From: Longimicrobiales bacterium
Lineage (GTDB): Bacteria > Gemmatimonadota > Gemmatimonadetes > Longimicrobiales > RSA9
Direction: 5' to 3'
Length of the DNA stretch: 64,000 bases
Assembly: GCA_035461765.1 (NCBI GenBank)
Contig: DATHUY010000147.1
Span: forward strand, 1 to 64,000
A program made the position numbers and the translations under genes. The notes below the pieces were generated by a model that made no database searches, had not been told where the DNA came from, and was given only the letters and a program-made list of their open reading frames with translations. Of the stretch, positions 52,022 to 61,347 are shown one piece after another (position 1 is the first letter of the stretch; every line of letters starts with the position of its first letter).

Positions 52022-53533
52022 ATGAAGGGACTCACGCTCGCGCAACTGTGCCGCGGCCTGCCGGAGGCCGTCCTGCCGGCCGCGGCGGCCGAAACCCCGA
52101 TCGGCCACGTCCGGGACGACTCCCGCCTGGTGGAGCGTGGTGATCTGTTCGTGGCGGTGCGTGGCGCGGCGGCGGATGGAACAGGGCACATCACCGAGGC
52201 CGTGGCGCGCGGCGCGGCGGCGGTCGTTCTCGAGGAGGGTGCCGCCAATGCCGCGGGGCCGCGTGAGGCTGCCGGCGCAGTCCCGGTCGTACGCGTGCCG
52301 GACGCGCGTATCGCGCTGGCGGCGCTCGCGGCCGCATCGTTCGGCTTCCCTGCCCGGCGACTCCAGGTCGTCGGCATCACCGGTACCGTGGGCAAGACAT
52401 CCGTGCTCGCGATGCTGTCGCGCATCCTCTCGGAGGCGGGGATCAGTGCGGGATCGATCGGCTCACTCGGAATCGTATATGACGGCGCGTCGGCTGCGAC
52501 GCGCAACACGACCCCGGGCGCGCTCGAGGTGCAGGCGGCGCTGCGCGGGATGGCGGACGCCGGTGTCCGCATCGCGGCGATGGAGGTAACGAGTCACGCG
52601 CTAGTGCAGGAGCGCGTCGCCGGCGTGTCGTGCGACCTGGGCATCTTCACGAACCTGACAATGCTCGAGCACCTGGAGTACCACGGCTCGTTCCGTGAAT
52701 ACGCTGCCGCCAAGCTTCGCTTCCTGGAGCTGCTGAAGCCGCAGGCGCCGCTGTGCTACGCGGCCGGTGACCGCGCCGTGCGCCAGGCCGCGCGCCGTCA
52801 CAGCGGGCCGCGGGTCTCGTGCGGGGGCGGCGGCGCGTGGGTGGGCGTCCGGCGCGACTCGCTGGGCCTCGAGGGGACGCGCATCACACTGAATGTGCGA
52901 CGGCCGCTGCCGCGCCTCGATGGCTCGACGCTGCCGTCATGCACCGTGCCGCTCAGCCTCCAGACGCTCGGCCGTCCGAACACCATGAATGCCACACTGG
53001 CCGCGACCGCGGGTCTGATCGCCGGCGCACCTCCCGAGGTCGTGCAGCGCGCGCTGTCGCGCATTCCGCCACCCAGGCGCAGACTGGAGGTGATACGCCG
53101 CCACGGCCCGATCGTGATCGATGATACCGTGGGTCATCCCGACAGCATCACTGGCGTTTTCGAGATGGCGGAGCGGATCCCGCACCGTCAGCTGCGGGTC
53201 GTGTTCTGCATTCGCGGCCGGCGTGGCCCGGAAATCAACAGGCGCGATGCCGAAGCGCTCGCCATCTGGGCACGTCGCGTCCCGATCGACCTTTTCGTCA
53301 TCACATCGGCAGCGGACACGGCGGACGAACGGAACGACGTCTCGGCGGAGGAGCGGCGCGCATTTCTGGACGTCCTGAAAGGCGCGTCAGTACCGCACAC
53401 GCATCATGCGCGTCTGGACGACGCCGTTGCGGCCATGGCGGAGGGCGCGGGCGAGGACGACCTGGTTCTGCTGCTGGGAGCGCAGGGCATGGACGCGGGG
53501 GCATCCATCATTCAGCGCATGCTCAGCCGCTGA
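52022..53533 (+). CDS. MurE-like Mur ligase family protein (divergent)
   Basis: A 503-aa ATP-dependent amide ligase. The N-terminal domain (1-95) has DDSRLVERGDLFVAVRG as in MurE/MurF. The P-loop is GITGTVGKTS with Lys125. The central domain keeps TSHALVQERVAG, FTNLT and AAAKLRF, where the carbamylated Lys is expected. The C-terminal domain differs: IDDTVGHPDS replaces the DYAHTPD motif, TSAADTADERND sits where DNPR occurs, and GAQGMD replaces GKGHE. So it is unlikely to be the housekeeping MurE and may join a different amino acid or use another substrate. It overlaps the convergent gene by 11 bases. Confidence 0.8.
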   Translation: MKGLTLAQLCRGLPEAVLPAAAAETPIGHVRDDSRLVERGDLFVAVRGAAADGTGHITEAVARGAAAVVLEEGAANAAGPREAAGAVPVVRVPDARIALAALAAASFGFPARRLQVVGITGTVGKTSVLAMLSRILSEAGISAGSIGSLGIVYDGASAATRNTTPGALEVQAALRGMADAGVRIAAMEVTSHALVQERVAGVSCDLGIFTNLTMLEHLEYHGSFREYAAAKLRFLELLKPQAPLCYAAGDRAVRQAARRHSGPRVSCGGGGAWVGVRRDSLGLEGTRITLNVRRPLPRLDGSTLPSCTVPLSLQTLGRPNTMNATLAATAGLIAGAPPEVVQRALSRIPPPRRRLEVIRRHGPIVIDDTVGHPDSITGVFEMAERIPHRQLRVVFCIRGRRGPEINRRDAEALAIWARRVPIDLFVITSAADTADERNDVSAEERRAFLDVLKGASVPHTHHARLDDAVAAMAEGAGEDDLVLLLGAQGMDAGASIIQRMLSR

Positions 53534-54764
53534 GCGTATACACCCGCACGTACTGCACGTCGTATTCGTCCGTGATGACGCCCGCCACCGTATCGCCATC
53601 GACGTACATCGGGCGGAAGCGCGGTGGCAGATCGACGGCGCCGCGCCGCGTACCATCCTCTGCGAAGATCGTCCAGCGCTCCGGCCGCCCGTCGGGGCCG
53701 GGCATGACGTAGTCCTTCACCCACACGCCGCCGGCCTGGTCGGCGATCAGATCCGCATACAGCGGTACCGATGGCGCGCGCTCCGACTCCTCGATGCTCT
53801 TTCTCGCCGAAGCCTCATCGAATTCCTCGCCGCGCTCCGCCGCAAACTGCGCGCGTCGCTCCAGCGCCGCATCACCCCATGCCCGGAACAGCTCACCGGT
53901 TACCGGCTGCTCCGGCACGTGTGCGCTGCGGATGATTCCGCGCAGAGCGCCAGCGGCATCATACTGGTGAACTTCGTAGGTGTCGCTCGAGCCGATATAG
54001 AAACCATCACGCCCCGCAGCAGCGTGCGCCGTCCGGCCGAACGCGACCTGCGAGATCATCACCGACATGATGTTCCCGGCACTCTCCTGGACCCGGATGC
54101 TTCCTTCCATGCCGAGGTAACGCGGCAGTTCCCGCACACTGTCCGCGCTCATGACGCTGTACCCGACCGTATCGCGATGGAACGTAGCGGAGCCGGCCGG
54201 GAAGCTGCGACTGCTACGGGCAAGCAGGGTGCCTTCCTCCGTCGCGGCCTCTACACCCGTCATCACCTGGCCGGTCGCGCTTTCGGGCGTGAAGTCCCGG
54301 ACGTGGGCGCCGTCGGGTCCGAGCAGGGTCACCCGACGGTTTCGCAGATCCCAGATCATGATCGTGTCGCCAGCCAGGCGACGCATGTAGCCGATATACT
54401 CGAATTCACCGGGTCCCCCGCCGCGCCGGCCGCTGCTGCGCAGGTGACGACCGGCCTCGTCATAATAACGGACCTCGCTGCTGCCGTTGTTTGCGATGAC
54501 GATCGTGCCGTCGGAAAGCCGCGTCACGTGCTGCACGTCGTGCAACATGTACTCCGGTGCACCTTCCATCTCACCGATCTCGATCACCGGCTCGGAATTC
54601 AGGGTCAGCAGCTGAGGATCGGTCGCACCGTTCTCCACGATGCGGATGCCGGCGCTGTCGCGGACGACCGTGTCATCCGCGGCGCCGCCGGCATCGCCCG
54701 CGCAGCCGGCCAGCACTGCGACCCCTGCGGCGATCAAGCACAGTTGTGTCACGCGTTCATGCAT
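53523..54764 (-). CDS. 6-bladed beta-propeller lipoprotein
   Basis: A 413-aa exported lipoprotein (signal ending VLAGCAG). Repeats such as VTRLSDGTIVIANNGSSEVRYYDEAGRHLRSSGRRGGGPGEFEYI match the NHL/6-bladed propeller proteins frequent in Gemmatimonadota and Bacteroidota. RRGGGPGEF is the hallmark turn. No enzymatic motif. Its 3' end overlaps the convergent Mur-like gene by 11 bases, so no terminator separates them. Confidence 0.78.
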   Translation of the reverse strand: MHERVTQLCLIAAGVAVLAGCAGDAGGAADDTVVRDSAGIRIVENGATDPQLLTLNSEPVIEIGEMEGAPEYMLHDVQHVTRLSDGTIVIANNGSSEVRYYDEAGRHLRSSGRRGGGPGEFEYIGYMRRLAGDTIMIWDLRNRRVTLLGPDGAHVRDFTPESATGQVMTGVEAATEEGTLLARSSRSFPAGSATFHRDTVGYSVMSADSVRELPRYLGMEGSIRVQESAGNIMSVMISQVAFGRTAHAAAGRDGFYIGSSDTYEVHQYDAAGALRGIIRSAHVPEQPVTGELFRAWGDAALERRAQFAAERGEEFDEASARKSIEESERAPSVPLYADLIADQAGGVWVKDYVMPGPDGRPERWTIFAEDGTRRGAVDLPPRFRPMYVDGDTVAGVITDEYDVQYVRVYTLSG

Positions 54765-54776
54765 CCCGGATTGCTC

Positions 54777-55589
54777 TCACTGTGAGCGGATCAGGTGTGA
54801 GTACTCGTTACCATGTGGTGCGATCAGTGCCCGCTCGTTGACGAGGAACCGCTCACGTGCGGCAGCAAGCGGCAGGTCCGTGTCAATGAGGCCGCGTTCG
54901 TGTGCGATCTCATCCGAGTAGCCCGGCAGCAGTATGCGGCGGCCGTACGGAATCGGTTCGTGGGCGATGCGGTTCACGTGATCGAGCAGGTTGGTCGTGC
55001 AGTTGTTGCGCAGCGTCCCGTAGAACTCCGGTCGCGCATAAAGCTCATTTGCGCGCATCAGCATGTCTGTGAACAGCGCGCGGGCCTGGCTGCGCGTAGC
55101 GCGCATTGGATAAACATACACGTCATCGCCGCGCAGGACGCGCTGGTGGATGAGATCGGACTCGTCCCCGATGGCGTACATGATCTCGTACCGCTTCATC
55201 ATGCCGCGCACGATCGAGTACTGCTCCGTCTGCTCGCGGCGCGCTTCTATCGATATTGCCACATGCCGGCCGTCGTCGAAGCCGAACGACACGAATGCGT
55301 GGGCCGGGCCGCGCCGGTCGCGCGAGAACGGTGTGAGCACGTACCAGACGCTCGCGACGCCATCCAGGTCGTACGATCGCGTCTCCCACCGCGGTCGCAC
55401 GTGAGTGCCGGGGCCCCATCGGAACGCGCGGACGTTCTCGATCGTAACGGTGCTCGCGCCGAACGCCGCGCGTGGTATGAGCCGCTGTTCGGCGAGCCAT
55501 TCGCGCGCATTGGATGGTTCGATGGCCGTCCAGCCGATCGTCGCACCCAGGAGAGCGACGCCGATCAGCCCCATTGCGTTATTGCGCAT
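54777..55589 (-). CDS. DUF4105 domain protein
   Basis: A 270-aa protein with an N-terminal transmembrane or signal helix (NNAMGLIGVALLGATIGWTAI). The DUF4105 core is visible: HAFVSFGFDDGRHVAISIEARRE and the Cys-containing NNCTTNLLDHVNR, with YGRRILLPGYSDEIAHERGLI. Related to the N-terminal part of some outer-membrane lipoprotein N-acyltransferase (Lnb)-like enzymes, in which Cys and His are catalytic, so acyl transfer or cysteine peptidase chemistry is possible. Starts 55589 or 55574. It is 12 bases upstream of the propeller gene on the same strand, so probably an operon. Confidence 0.78.
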   Translation of the reverse strand: MRNNAMGLIGVALLGATIGWTAIEPSNAREWLAEQRLIPRAAFGASTVTIENVRAFRWGPGTHVRPRWETRSYDLDGVASVWYVLTPFSRDRRGPAHAFVSFGFDDGRHVAISIEARREQTEQYSIVRGMMKRYEIMYAIGDESDLIHQRVLRGDDVYVYPMRATRSQARALFTDMLMRANELYARPEFYGTLRNNCTTNLLDHVNRIAHEPIPYGRRILLPGYSDEIAHERGLIDTDLPLAAARERFLVNERALIAPHGNEYSHLIRSQ

Positions 55590-55657
55590 GTCGCGTGTGC
55601 TGTCGAGGAAAACTGCCGCGAGGAAGATCGCGCGGCACGGCGGGGAAGGCAACAGAA

Positions 55658-55684
55658 AAGGCCGGACGCATCGCGCGCGGCCTT
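55658..55684 (-). terminator. Intrinsic terminator (minus strand)
   Basis: On the minus strand AAGGCCG, a 13-base loop, CGGCCTT then TTCTGTT: stem plus T-rich tail, 18 bases after the stop of the gene at 55703. Confidence 0.7.
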
Positions 55685-55702
55685 GTCCGGGAGTGCGGCC
55701 TG

Positions 55703-56143
55703 TCAGGCCTGGTGTGCGTTACCGGCTGCCAGCTGCTCTTCCTCGGGCAGCTTCTTCTTGGGCGAGTAGCGGAACCCCAGGTCCTCGTCCGTGAGTCCAG
55801 CCAGACGCAGCATCCGGTCGACCGAGTGGTGCATCTCCTCGTGGACCTGAGCGATGTCGTCCATGGCCGAGCCCGACCCGCGCTGCGCGTTCACGGCAGC
55901 GCGATTGAGCCGGCGCACGAGCGTGATGAAGAAGTCCGTCTCCTTGCGCAGCGGCCGGTAGTTGCGGTCGTTGGGAAACAGCGACTGCGTGACGCGCCAG
56001 ATTCCGGCCTCGATGAGGACGAGTCCGAGTGCGACCACGAGCATCCGGTCGTACATGCCCTCGATGCTCATCACCGCGTACGCGATGAGCAGTGTACCAC
56101 CGATGGTGAGGGCGAGATGGAACGATCCACGTATCCTGCGCAT
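55703..56143 (-). CDS. Two-helix membrane protein of unknown function
   Basis: A 146-aa protein with two adjacent hydrophobic helices (about residues 8-27 and 34-52) and a charged cytoplasmic tail (LRKETDFFITLVRRLNRAAVNAQ, SPKKKLPEEEQLAAG). I do not recognise a family. ATG 56143 is supported by GGAGGG upstream; the frame stays open to 56707 with no ribosome site. Followed by a clear terminator. Confidence 0.65.
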   Translation of the reverse strand: MRRIRGSFHLALTIGGTLLIAYAVMSIEGMYDRMLVVALGLVLIEAGIWRVTQSLFPNDRNYRPLRKETDFFITLVRRLNRAAVNAQRGSGSAMDDIAQVHEEMHHSVDRMLRLAGLTDEDLGFRYSPKKKLPEEEQLAAGNAHQA

Positions 56144-56570
56144 GCAGCTCCCTCCGGCATGGTCGGTGCCGCGCCTGGCGCCAGCGCACCGGGTCCGGAT
56201 TTTTCCGCGCCACCGCTGGACGTCAACGCGCGCCGCAGCCGCAGCGCGCCGGCCGGCGCTCGACACAAACTGCAGACACCCGAGTATTTTGTTCATGCAC
56301 GCTGCCTGCGCGACGCACCCGCTGCGGGCACTCCGCGCGCGGTCACGCGCCGCATGGCATTTCGGGAGCGGGCGTTCAAATTGCGAGCTGCCGCGGGGAA
56401 TCAGGTGATGAACGTATGCCGTGCGGCGCCGCGCAATTCCGCGGTGCGCACGCCGGGCGCGCGACTTGCCCCAGCGGGCGCAGAGAGTACTGCGCGGTCG
56501 CGCTGGTACACCGTCGACGTCCGTCAGGCAGCTGGCGCCGTCACACTTCCAGGATACGGAGAGGATCGCA
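56144..56570. other. 427-bp divergent promoter region
   Basis: Between the start of the membrane protein (minus) and of the outer-membrane barrel gene (plus). Both promoters should lie here. A/T-richer patches occur near 56200 and around 56285-56300 (GTATTTTGTTCATG) and 56365-56380. No clear -35/-10 pair, operator, RNA gene or repeat could be supported. Confidence 0.4.
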
Positions 56571-57233
56571 ATGTTGCGTAAGGTTCTGATTGCCGCGTGC
56601 GTGGCAGTCCTGCTGCCGACCGCCGTGTCGGCCCAGTCGATCGGTGTCGGTGTGGCCGCGCGTGCAGGGTCGCTCGGCTTCGGCGGCGAGCTCGCCGTGA
56701 ACGTCACCCGTTACGTGGGCGTGCGCGCGGGTATCGGCGTCCTGCCGCTCAGCTACACGGGCGACGTTGAGGACATCAACTACCACATCGACTCGACGTC
56801 GCCCATCTCGAACATCGGGATCGACTTCTACCCCGGCTTCTTCGACCTCCGCCTGGGCGGCGGCATGATGTTCATCCGGAACCCGACGACGTTCGATGCG
56901 CGATACTCGGGTACAATCAACATCAATGGTCAGGCGTACACGGATGCCGAGGTCGGCGAGCTGACAGGCGACCTGGACCATGGCGACTCCGCGCCGTATG
57001 TGGTGCTCGGACTGGGGCGCCAGACGAACAGGGGTATCGGCATCTTCCTCGACCTCGGCGCCGGGTTCCTGGAGGAGCAGCGCTTCACATACACGGCGAC
57101 GGGTGCCGCAGCCAGTGATCCGACCTTCAATGCCAACCTGGAGGCCGAGGCACGCGAGGTCGAGGACAACGTCAACAAGTATGTGAAGGTCTATCCGATC
57201 CTGTCGGCGGGCATCCGCTACGGCATCAGGTAG
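56571..57233 (+). CDS. Outer-membrane beta-barrel protein
   Basis: A 220-aa protein. Signal residues 1-22 (ending TAVSAQ). The mature part has alternating strands and turns (VGVAARAGSLGFGGELAVNVTRYVGVRAGIGVLPLSY, FFDLRLGGGMMFI, YPILSAGIRYGIR), ending in an aromatic/basic last strand, so it is an eight-stranded OMP-like barrel. Function unknown. GGAGAGG precedes the ATG by six bases. Its stop overlaps the convergent DNA ligase by eight bases. Confidence 0.78.
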   Translation: MLRKVLIAACVAVLLPTAVSAQSIGVGVAARAGSLGFGGELAVNVTRYVGVRAGIGVLPLSYTGDVEDINYHIDSTSPISNIGIDFYPGFFDLRLGGGMMFIRNPTTFDARYSGTININGQAYTDAEVGELTGDLDHGDSAPYVVLGLGRQTNRGIGIFLDLGAGFLEEQRFTYTATGAAASDPTFNANLEAEAREVEDNVNKYVKVYPILSAGIRYGIR

Positions 57234-58761
57234 TCGACATGTGGACGGCGCGCACGCGGTCGATCGTGTCCGCGTGCGCGGCCGTCTTGTCATCGCGGTA
57301 GCGCTTCACCCGCGCGAACCGCAGAGCGACGCCGCCCGGATAGCGCGGACTCGCCTGCACCCCCTCGAACGCGATCTCCACCACCAGCTCCGGCCGCACG
57401 TGCACGACGTGTCCTTCACGTCCGAGCTCGCGCGCGAGCAGTTCCCGGGTCTGCCACTCGAGCAGCGCATCGGTGAGCCCCTTGAACGTCTTGCCGAGCA
57501 TGACGAAGCCGCCATTCGCGGGGTCGCGCGCGCCCAGGTGCAGATTGCTGAGCCACCCCTGGCGCCGGCCACTGCCCCACTCCGCGGCCAGCACGACCAG
57601 ATCCAGAGTGTCGGCCTCCTTCACCTTCAGCCACGCACCGCCGCGCCGGCCGGCGTCGTATACCGCCTCGAGCGACTTGGCGACGACGCCCTCGTGGCCG
57701 GCGGCCTTCGCGCGCCGCATGAACGCTTCCGCCTCCGCGATGTCGCTGGTGAAGATGCGGGGAATGATCAGTGACGGCGGAATCACATCCTGCATCGCGT
57801 CGAAGCGCGCGGCAGCCGCCGCGTCGAGGAGCGGCTGGCCATCGATCTGGAGGACATCGAAGAAGAACGTGGAGAGCGGCGTATCGGCGCGGAGGCGGTC
57901 CACATCGACGCGACTGCCGAAGCGCGACATTGTGACCTGGAACGGCGCGGGCGAGCCGTCATCACGCAGGGCGATGGCCTCACCATCGAGCACGATGTCG
58001 GAGACGGGCAGCGACCGCACTGACTCGACCAGCTCCGGCACGGCCGGCGTGATGTCGTTCAGGCGGCGAGTGTACACGCGGACCTCGTCGCCGCGGCGGT
58101 GCACCTGCACGCGGGCTCCATCAAGCTTGTAATCGAGTGCCGCACTCTCCAGCCGCGACATGGCGTCGGCCACGTCGTCCGCCGGCTTCGCCAGCATCGG
58201 CTGCATGGGCCGGAACAGCTGGATGGCGAACGCGGCCAGCTCGGGCGCACCGCCGCGCAGCGCTGCACGCGTGACCTCGGGAAGGCTGCCGGCTATCTGC
58301 GCCGCACGCCGCACGGCCGTGGCGGGCAGGTCCGCCGCGCGCGCGACCGCGTCCGCCATCACTCCCTCCAGGGCACCCTGCCGCAGCTCTCCGTAGATGA
58401 GTCGCGCCAGGAAATCCCGCTCCTCCTCCGTCGCGCGCGCGAACATGTCGCGCAGGGCCGCCACGCGCGCGGCGGTAGAGCCTGCGCCGGTGATACGGGC
58501 GATGTGGTCGAATACGGCATTCACATCGTGTACGCTGAGCTGCGGTGCAGCCGCGGGCTCCGCGTCGAGCGCCGCACGCACTGCGGCGGGACCCAGTCCG
58601 ATGCGCCCCTGGGGCAGGTCGCCGATGAGCCAGCTGACGGCGACCGCGCCCTCGTCGGGGTCCGCGCCGCGGACCAGGTCCGCCAGGCGCGCGATCTTGC
58701 CGTTACGCGCCGACACGGCACCCGTGTCGCGGGATGCGCGGACGACATCGGACAGGTTCAT
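57226..58761 (-). CDS. ATP-dependent DNA ligase
   Basis: Seals nicks in DNA. A 511-aa protein with an N-terminal DNA-binding domain, an adenylation domain with motif I YKLDGAR (Lys212), downstream DGEAI (motif III), GVVAKSLEA (motif IV) and WLKVK (motif V), and a C-terminal OB fold. The layout is that of archaeal/LigB-type ligases; the essential bacterial NAD ligase would be elsewhere. Repair is the likely role. Its ATG overlaps the stop of the permease gene by four bases (ATGA). Confidence 0.93.
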   Translation of the reverse strand: MNLSDVVRASRDTGAVSARNGKIARLADLVRGADPDEGAVAVSWLIGDLPQGRIGLGPAAVRAALDAEPAAAPQLSVHDVNAVFDHIARITGAGSTAARVAALRDMFARATEEERDFLARLIYGELRQGALEGVMADAVARAADLPATAVRRAAQIAGSLPEVTRAALRGGAPELAAFAIQLFRPMQPMLAKPADDVADAMSRLESAALDYKLDGARVQVHRRGDEVRVYTRRLNDITPAVPELVESVRSLPVSDIVLDGEAIALRDDGSPAPFQVTMSRFGSRVDVDRLRADTPLSTFFFDVLQIDGQPLLDAAAAARFDAMQDVIPPSLIIPRIFTSDIAEAEAFMRRAKAAGHEGVVAKSLEAVYDAGRRGGAWLKVKEADTLDLVVLAAEWGSGRRQGWLSNLHLGARDPANGGFVMLGKTFKGLTDALLEWQTRELLARELGREGHVVHVRPELVVEIAFEGVQASPRYPGGVALRFARVKRYRDDKTAAHADTIDRVRAVHMSTT

Positions 58762-61175
58762 TCGGTATTCAGCACACTGGCCGGTGGAGTCCGTGCTGCG
58801 CGCCAGGCGGGCAGCATGCTCGCCACCAGTGACACGGCCAGCAGTACCAGGCTGCCTGAGGCGAACGTGGCGGGGTCGAACGGCTCCACGCCGAACAGCA
58901 GGGACTGCATGAGACGCCCGAGCAGGAGCGCTGCGACCATCCCGATGACGATGCCGCCGCCCGCGAGCTGGAGCGCACCACCGACAATGAGCTGCAGGAC
59001 ATCGCCGCGGCTCGCGCCGACGGCCATGCGCACGCCGATCTCTCGACGTCGCTGGGCGACGCCGTAGGAGATGACGCCGAAGATGCCGATCGCCGCGAGG
59101 AGCAGCGCGATCGCGCTGAACGCGGTGAGCAGCCGCGTCATGAAGCGATCGGTCGCCACGGACGCGGCGACCACGTCGGTCATCGGCCGCAGCTCCGATA
59201 TGGCGAGGCCGGGATCAATGTCGTGGATCGCGTCGCGCACGCCGCTCGACACGGACAGCGGATTCACGGCCGTGCGCACGGTCACGGCCATGCCCGCCAT
59301 CGGAATCTGTGCGAGCGGGAAATAGATCTCCGGGTCGGCCTGGGCCCGGAGCTGACCGTGCCTCACGTCACCGGCAACACCCACGACTGTCGCCTCCACG
59401 CGAGCATCATTGCGCGTCCAGCCCATGATGATGCGCCGGCCGATCGGGTCCTCGCCCGGGAAGTGACGCGCCACTGCAGACTCGCTCAGGATGGCGACCG
59501 GCATGCCGCCGGCACGGTCGGTGTCAGTGAACGAGCGACCGCGGATGAGCGGCACATCCATCGCCCGGAAGTAGCCAGGCGTCGTAACGCGCACATCCAG
59601 CACCGACTCCTCCCCTGGCGCCGGCGGCTCCCGTCCCTCGACCTCGAAGGCGATTCGCATGGCCGCGCCGCCGAGCGGCAAGTGCTGAATCGCGCCGACC
59701 TCCGTCACACCGGGCACTGCGGCGAGCCGTTCCATGGCATCGTCCCAGAACGCAACGCGCCGCTCGTCGCTGTCATAGCGCACGGGTGGCAGACCGACGC
59801 GGAACGTCAGTGCGTTCTCCGCGTTGAACCCGGGGTTCACGCTGCGGAGCTCGCCAAAGCTGCGGATGAGGAGACCGGCGCCAATGACGAGCGCGAACGC
59901 GAGACCGGTCTCGGCGATGACGAGCCCGGCCCTGGTGCGGCCGCCTGCGCGACCGGCCAGGCCGCGTCCGCCCTCGCGCAGCGACGCCGCGAGCGCGGAG
60001 CGCCGCACCTGGAGCGCCGGCGCGAGGCCGAACGCGACCGCGGCGATCATCGAGATGGCCAGCGTGAAGAGCACGACGGTGAAGTCGAGGTGCATGCCCG
60101 GCATGCGCGGGAGCTCGGGCGGCAGCAGCGCGATCATGGCATCGGCGGCCCACAGGCCGAGCAGCAGACCGGCCGCGCCCCCGGCCATGCCCAGCACGAG
60201 GCTCTCCGTCATGAGCTGGCGCACGAGCCGGCCGGCACTCGCACCCAGAGACATTCGCACAGCGAAATCCGACGAGCGCGACGCCGCCTGCGCCAGCAGC
60301 AGGTTCGCGAGGTTTGCGCACACGATCAGCAGCATGAGCCCGACGGCTCCCAGCAGGATCAGCAGCGGCGTACGTGCGTCGCCGACATGATATTCCTGCA
60401 ACGGCATGACCGCACCCGTATAGTTCGGGTGGTTCATGTCCGCAGCCGCCTTCGCGAGCTCCACGATGCGCGCCACATCCTCTGAGGCCTGTGCAGTCGT
60501 CACGCCGTCCTTCAGGCGTGCAACTACACTCAATCCAAGCGCCAGCGCATTGCGTGGAGCGATGAAGCCCTCCGTGAACACCTGGGGCAACCAGAACCGC
60601 CATTCCTCCGGGAAGCTCGCATGGGCAGGCATCACACCGACCACCTCGTGCGGACGACCGTCCACCTCGACGGTCCGGCCGACAATGTCATCCGCGGCGC
60701 CGTACCGCTCGCGCCATACACCCTCGCTCAGCAGCACCACGCCGTCACTGCCGGGCTGGTTCTCCTCCGCCCGGAACAGCCGGCCGCGCAAGGGCGCGAC
60801 ACCGACGACATCGAAGTAGTTCGCGCTGATCCGCGCGCCGGAGATCTGCTCCGGCTCACCGGTGCCCGAGATCGTTGCGCTCGCGTCGGTGAACATGGCA
60901 ACGCCCTCGAAGGACCGGCCCTGATCGCGCAGGAGCAGGAACACGGGAGCCGAGAAGATCGGGAGGGGCTCGCCACGCATCACGGCGTGCGGCATCACCA
61001 GCTCATCGGCATCGCTGTACGGCAGCGGCTGGAGCAGAACGCCGTTGACCAGCGTGAAGATGGCACTGTTCGCACCGATACCGATGGCAAGCGTCAGCAG
61101 GGCTACGACGGAAAAAAGCGGATCGCGCACCAGCCGACGTGCGGCGATCTTCAGATCATTCAGCAGGTCTTCCAT
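58758..61175 (-). CDS. ADOP-type ABC transporter permease (MacB/FtsX family)
   Basis: An 805-aa membrane protein with two MacB_PCD-FtsX halves. The N-terminal anchor LKIAARRLVRDPLFSVVALLTLAIGIGANSAIF is the hallmark of the ADOP group (duplicated orphan permeases, common in Acidobacteria and Gemmatimonadota). Periplasmic MacB-like domains follow, then FtsX bundles near 280-420 and 680-800. No ATPase gene is adjacent. The substrate is unknown, with drug or lipoprotein efflux as family options. Translationally coupled to the downstream DNA ligase. Confidence 0.92.
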   Translation of the reverse strand: MEDLLNDLKIAARRLVRDPLFSVVALLTLAIGIGANSAIFTLVNGVLLQPLPYSDADELVMPHAVMRGEPLPIFSAPVFLLLRDQGRSFEGVAMFTDASATISGTGEPEQISGARISANYFDVVGVAPLRGRLFRAEENQPGSDGVVLLSEGVWRERYGAADDIVGRTVEVDGRPHEVVGVMPAHASFPEEWRFWLPQVFTEGFIAPRNALALGLSVVARLKDGVTTAQASEDVARIVELAKAAADMNHPNYTGAVMPLQEYHVGDARTPLLILLGAVGLMLLIVCANLANLLLAQAASRSSDFAVRMSLGASAGRLVRQLMTESLVLGMAGGAAGLLLGLWAADAMIALLPPELPRMPGMHLDFTVVLFTLAISMIAAVAFGLAPALQVRRSALAASLREGGRGLAGRAGGRTRAGLVIAETGLAFALVIGAGLLIRSFGELRSVNPGFNAENALTFRVGLPPVRYDSDERRVAFWDDAMERLAAVPGVTEVGAIQHLPLGGAAMRIAFEVEGREPPAPGEESVLDVRVTTPGYFRAMDVPLIRGRSFTDTDRAGGMPVAILSESAVARHFPGEDPIGRRIIMGWTRNDARVEATVVGVAGDVRHGQLRAQADPEIYFPLAQIPMAGMAVTVRTAVNPLSVSSGVRDAIHDIDPGLAISELRPMTDVVAASVATDRFMTRLLTAFSAIALLLAAIGIFGVISYGVAQRRREIGVRMAVGASRGDVLQLIVGGALQLAGGGIVIGMVAALLLGRLMQSLLFGVEPFDPATFASGSLVLLAVSLVASMLPAWRAARTPPASVLNTE

Positions 61176-61347
61176 GTCGGTTCCATGGGATAGTGTCGGA
61201 CGGCCGCTGATTGCGGCTGGATCTGGAGTGTTTCAGGGAACAACGGTGCCGCAACCGGCGTCGCTGTAAGTCCTTGTCATGATTGAGGCGCGAACCTGCG
61301 CGGCCGGAGCGGTGCGTTCGGGATTGGGACGCCCGGTCGCGAATCCG

